A stretch of DNA of 64,000 nucleotides from Delftia tsuruhatensis (GTDB taxonomy: Bacteria > Pseudomonadota > Gammaproteobacteria > Burkholderiales > Burkholderiaceae_C). The notes below the pieces were generated by a model. The model worked only from the letters and a program-made list of their open reading frames with translations, ran no database searches and was not told the DNA's origin. Both the position numbers and the translations under genes were made by a program. The DNA lies in the NCBI RefSeq assembly GCF_903815225.1, contig NZ_LR813084.1, forward strand, positions 3,638,501 to 3,702,500, given 5' to 3'. This document shows, one piece after another, positions 61,070 to 64,000 of this stretch; positions within the stretch are counted from its first letter, which is position 1; each line of letters starts with the position of its first letter.

Positions 61070-63607
61070 CCGCAAGGCGCGCTGCGCCGCCAAGGCGGCC
61101 TCCTGGACCAGCGCGGTGTTTCGTGGCAGGACCGTCTCCAGGGCGCGCACCGCCACCGACAGCGTCGACGCGCCCTTGCGCCGCGCCAGCAGCACCGCCG
61201 GCACAGGCAGGGGCATTCCATAGTCGGCGGACAGGCGTGCCGCCAGCGCGACCAGGTCGCCCGCCCGGTTCAGCGGCCTGCCGTCCACGCCGGCGAAGTG
61301 CCCGAGCAGCCTCTCCAGCGTCTGCAGCACGCGGTAGCCGCAGAGCGCGCTGATCGATGCGGCGTCGGCCAGCGTCAGTGCCAGACGACCGCCCATCACG
61401 AAACCCTGGGCGATGTGCGCAGCGATCTGCGTGGAAAAGGGCTCCGGATCAAGCAGGCCCGCGCCGGCCAGCTGCGCGATGGCCTCGGCGGCCCGGGCGC
61501 GCTGCACGGCCAGCCGGGCCGATCCGGCCAGCGCCAGCGCCGAGTACACCGGCCCGCCCGGTACCTTGCGCGAGGCGCCCAGCGCGGCCAGCAGCGGCCC
61601 CATGCCCCGCACATTGGCCACGGCGACTGCCGCGCACAGCAAGGGGTGGAAATGCGCGGCCAGCGTGTCGGGGTGGGCCTGCAGCAGCCATGCCGTCCAT
61701 TGCACGATCTGGTCATAGCCATCCTGGTCGCGCGCCTCCTGGGCCCGGAAGGTGAACTCGGCCGGCACGCAGGCGACATCCAGGGCCAGTTCCTCCAGGC
61801 CGGCATGCCGGCGGTCCACGGCGGACGCACCCACGACGGTCCAGAACGGCTTTGCCCCCTCGCCCAGCACCTCCAGCTCACGCACGAACATGCCTTCTCC
61901 CGGCAACATCACCTGCCTTGTCCAGGCCTGTCGCCGTCCGGGCAACGCGACGGGCGGGCGCCACGGCACGCCCTGCCGCCTCGCCCGCCCCAGGTGCCAC
62001 AGAGCATCGGCCAGCAGGGCCAGGGGCGAGTGCGTTTCCAGGTACTGATAGCCGTAGCGGGAAGACCAGGGCTCCTGCCGCGGCCGGTGGCCGGCGAACG
62101 CATGCCGCTGCGGGTCCATTCCGCCAGGAGCAGGCGCGCCAGGGTCCACGACCACGAAGCGCGCATAGCCCCGGAAGCGGCTTGCGTCGCGCCCCAGCAG
62201 CACGGTGGCCAGCAGGCGCCGGGGCGAGGCCTCGCGCTCGTCCCCGACCGATTCGATCACCTCGCCCGCGCGCCGGCGCAGCGCATCGGACAGGGCCGTG
62301 TCCGGATGGCTGGCCAGGTGGACCATGATGCGCTGCAGATCCGTGCCCTGCCCGGAGCCATCCAGCTGGGCAGCGATCAGCGCGTACAACTCCTGCCGGT
62401 CCCGCACGGGCGGCAGCACCCAGCCCCCCGGAAGTGGCGTGCGCCGTGGCGGCGGCACGACCACGGCCGGCACCACGGTCCGCGATGCGGGCGCCACGGC
62501 GCGCTCCCGGCCGGACGCCAGCACCAGTCTGCGGGCCTGCAAGGCCAGGTCCGGCGGCATGCCGGCCAGCGCCTCGGACACGATCTGCGAGATATGCCGC
62601 TTTTGCGCCGCATCGGCGGCAACCTGTGCCAGCAGCGCGAGCTGGGCCTTGATCAGCTTCTTTTCCGACCGCATGAGCACGCCGCGCGAGGCCTCGATCA
62701 AGCCCTGCGCATCCAGATGCGCCACAGCGGAGCCGAGCATCTCCTGCGCCAGGCCCACGGCCGTGCCGGGCGCCGTGCCCAGCACCGCACAGTAGGCCTG
62801 CTGGCGGTCCGCCACCTCCTGCGGCGAAGCTGCGGCAAGCCGGTGCACGCGCAGGTACCAGGTGATGGCCTTGCCGGGGAAGTCGCGCAGCAGTGCATCC
62901 AGCGATGCCGCCAGCAGGCGGTTCCGGAAGTCCGGATCCGCCTGGCAGAGCACGCGCACCGCGGCATCCCAGGCGGTCGCCGCGTAGTCGACGAGCTGGT
63001 AGTTCATCCCCATGCCCTCGACACGGAACAGGGCCCAGAACTCCTGTTCCAGCAGATCGGCATGCTCACCCAGGTAGCGGGCCATGCGCTGCCCGTGCAG
63101 ATCGCCAGGCCGGCCATCGCCGCCCGCGGCCGTCACCCTGTGAACGAAGCAGTCCAGATAGGCCATGGAGTCGGGCACCATGCCGGCCTGGCGCACCAGT
63201 GTGTGGCATACCGTCCATACCAGGTCTTCGCTCCACCAGTACTGCTGTGCCAGAAACTCGGCGAATTCGGCGCGCCAGCAGGCATCGCGCGTGGCCACCG
63301 CCTGCAGGACGATGGGCGCCATGCCGGCCAGCAGATCGCCGAACTGGCGCTTGCGCTGCATGTCGCCGGGGGCCAGGGTCTCCGCGGCCCGCCTGGGATT
63401 GGCCAGTGCCACCAGGACATGGCAGATGCGCGGCGTCGGCCCCTCGTCGCGCATCAGGCGCGAGAACGACAGTCCCTTGGCCAGTTGGGCACGGTCTTCT
63501 TCACTGGCCCCACCCAGGGCCCTGGCAACGCTTGCGAGGTCGGCAGTATCGCCGCTGGACAGGGCCTTGCGCAGCAGGATGCGGCGTTCGTTCAGGTGCA
63601 GAGTCAT
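61046..63607 (-). CDS. Large protein of unknown function (possibly DUF6493-like, helical repeats)
   Basis: An 853-residue protein I do not recognise with confidence. It is largely alpha-helical, rich in Ala/Leu/Arg, with HEAT-like helical pairs in the first 380 residues, a short Pro-rich linker (VPPPRRTPLPGGW, about 395-410) and further helical repeats to the end. It recalls DUF6493 proteins that accompany SWIM-type zinc-finger and MoxR/VWA genes, but those partners are not visible; they could lie beyond the right edge. No signal peptide or membrane helix. Codon use looks native. The start is the ATG at 63607; the ribosome site is weak. Confidence 0.7.
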   Translation of the reverse strand: MTLHLNERRILLRKALSSGDTADLASVARALGGASEEDRAQLAKGLSFSRLMRDEGPTPRICHVLVALANPRRAAETLAPGDMQRKRQFGDLLAGMAPIVLQAVATRDACWRAEFAEFLAQQYWWSEDLVWTVCHTLVRQAGMVPDSMAYLDCFVHRVTAAGGDGRPGDLHGQRMARYLGEHADLLEQEFWALFRVEGMGMNYQLVDYAATAWDAAVRVLCQADPDFRNRLLAASLDALLRDFPGKAITWYLRVHRLAAASPQEVADRQQAYCAVLGTAPGTAVGLAQEMLGSAVAHLDAQGLIEASRGVLMRSEKKLIKAQLALLAQVAADAAQKRHISQIVSEALAGMPPDLALQARRLVLASGRERAVAPASRTVVPAVVVPPPRRTPLPGGWVLPPVRDRQELYALIAAQLDGSGQGTDLQRIMVHLASHPDTALSDALRRRAGEVIESVGDEREASPRRLLATVLLGRDASRFRGYARFVVVDPGAPAPGGMDPQRHAFAGHRPRQEPWSSRYGYQYLETHSPLALLADALWHLGRARRQGVPWRPPVALPGRRQAWTRQVMLPGEGMFVRELEVLGEGAKPFWTVVGASAVDRRHAGLEELALDVACVPAEFTFRAQEARDQDGYDQIVQWTAWLLQAHPDTLAAHFHPLLCAAVAVANVRGMGPLLAALGASRKVPGGPVYSALALAGSARLAVQRARAAEAIAQLAGAGLLDPEPFSTQIAAHIAQGFVMGGRLALTLADAASISALCGYRVLQTLERLLGHFAGVDGRPLNRAGDLVALAARLSADYGMPLPVPAVLLARRKGASTLSVAVRALETVLPRNTALVQEAALAAQRALRSPARKNA

Positions 63608-64000
63608 GGGCTGGAGGCAATGGTCATTGCGTTCGCGTTGAGGAGATCGACGAAGGCATGCGGCCCCTGGTGGCGGCCACGGCCATGGCCAGGCGGCGGG
63701 GCGCATGGTCCAGGAGATCACCAGGCTCCAGTCTGCGGCCGCCAGGGCCCGTTTTCCGGCTGGATGGCTGCGCCGCGCGCCTTGGTTGCGCCGACAGACA
63801 AAGACCATGCCCCGTGGCTTGCCGAAAATGGTCCGGGAAAGGTCCAGGAAAGGTCCGGGAAAGGGCCAGCCCGTCCCGGCGTATCCATCGTCGGCCCGCG
63901 GACCAGGGCGCCGGAGACTGTCGAGATCATTTCCGGTGTCCCCTGCGCCCATGGGCATTGGGGTGACTTCACTCCGATTCGATAGACGGGCCATGCCGCC
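63608..64000. other. Upstream region of the large orphan gene, no gene seen
   Basis: These 393 bases hold no ORF that looks like a gene on either strand. The only feature is the 11-bp tandem repeat at 63830-63862. The promoter of the large leftward gene should lie here. Confidence 0.5.
63830..63862. repeat. Three 11-bp tandem repeats GGTCCRGGAAA
   Basis: GGTCCGGGAAA, GGTCCAGGAAA and GGTCCGGGAAA follow one another without spacers, differing at one base. An 11-bp period places each unit on the same face of the helix, as in iteron-like protein-binding arrays. They lie about 225 bp upstream of the large orphan gene. Confidence 0.75.

Noticed and set aside
61046-63994. Extension of the large orphan gene to 63994
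   Set aside because: The added N-terminal part is repetitive, Arg/Trp/Pro-rich and spans the 11-bp repeats; the ATG at 63607 begins a sequence with normal composition.

Overview
The window is about 64 kb of very GC-rich (roughly two-thirds G+C), densely packed bacterial chromosome. Seven Bug-type solute receptors, IclR/LysR regulators beside small catabolic operons, a CaiB-type CoA-transferase, an AtuA-type acyl-CoA carboxylase operon and a Sia-type c-di-GMP switch point to a betaproteobacterium of the Comamonadaceae (Delftia/Comamonas/Acidovorax-like). This is inference from gene content; no rRNA or other taxonomic marker is present. No rRNA, tRNA, CRISPR array, insertion sequence or phage gene was recognised.

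Layout. 1-4.85 kb: an IclR regulator, aldehyde dehydrogenase, beta-hydroxyacid dehydrogenase and Bug receptor, with a divergent partial MFS gene. 4.85-9.2 kb: fumarylacetoacetase, cyclase-family hydrolase and MFS carrier, divergent from a TetR gene across a perfect 20-bp palindrome. 9.2-20.2 kb: CoA-transferase and enoyl-CoA hydratase, a LysR regulator, then a leftward operon of acyl-CoA carboxylase beta subunit, acyl-CoA dehydrogenase, biotin carboxylase, AtuA-like protein and Bug receptor, resembling a geranyl-CoA/methylcrotonyl-CoA type branched acyl-CoA pathway. 20.2-32.1 kb: small regulator/transporter units (XRE-cupin/EamA, LysR/SBF-like symporter, LysR/serine hydrolase/MFS, PadR/FadH), a glutamine amidotransferase and a DUF4337 membrane protein. 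32.2-42.7 kb: ten leftward genes (SMP-30 lactonase, two PDC-lactonase-like amidohydrolases, RraA-type aldolase, hydroxyacid dehydrogenase, five Bug receptors) divergent from an IclR regulator. 42.7-47.8 kb: a YdgA-like protein, a fluoroacetate-dehalogenase-like hydrolase, LysR, an AhpD-like protein and a 51-codon relic of a TctA permease. 47.8-54.0 kb: a complete ligase-associated DNA repair operon (phosphoesterase, Lhr-type helicase, ATP-dependent ligase, MBL exonuclease). 54.2-55.5 kb: DUF2789 and a ZntB/CorA transporter. 55.7-61.1 kb: a SiaABCD-like phosphatase/kinase/phosphoprotein/diguanylate cyclase set with a receiver-GGDEF-EAL protein downstream. 61.0-63.6 kb: a large orphan protein preceded by 11-bp tandem repeats.

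How it fits together. The first 47 kb looks like a collection of substrate-inducible modules for scavenging organic acids and aromatic or terpenoid breakdown products. Periplasmic capture is over-represented: seven receptors, but no intact TctA/TctB membrane partner, only a TctA fragment. The last 16 kb is housekeeping or regulatory: DNA repair, cation transport and c-di-GMP signalling. The least explained items are the five-receptor operon, the AtuA operon, the soluble CBS-domain version of SiaA, and the 853-residue orphan protein.
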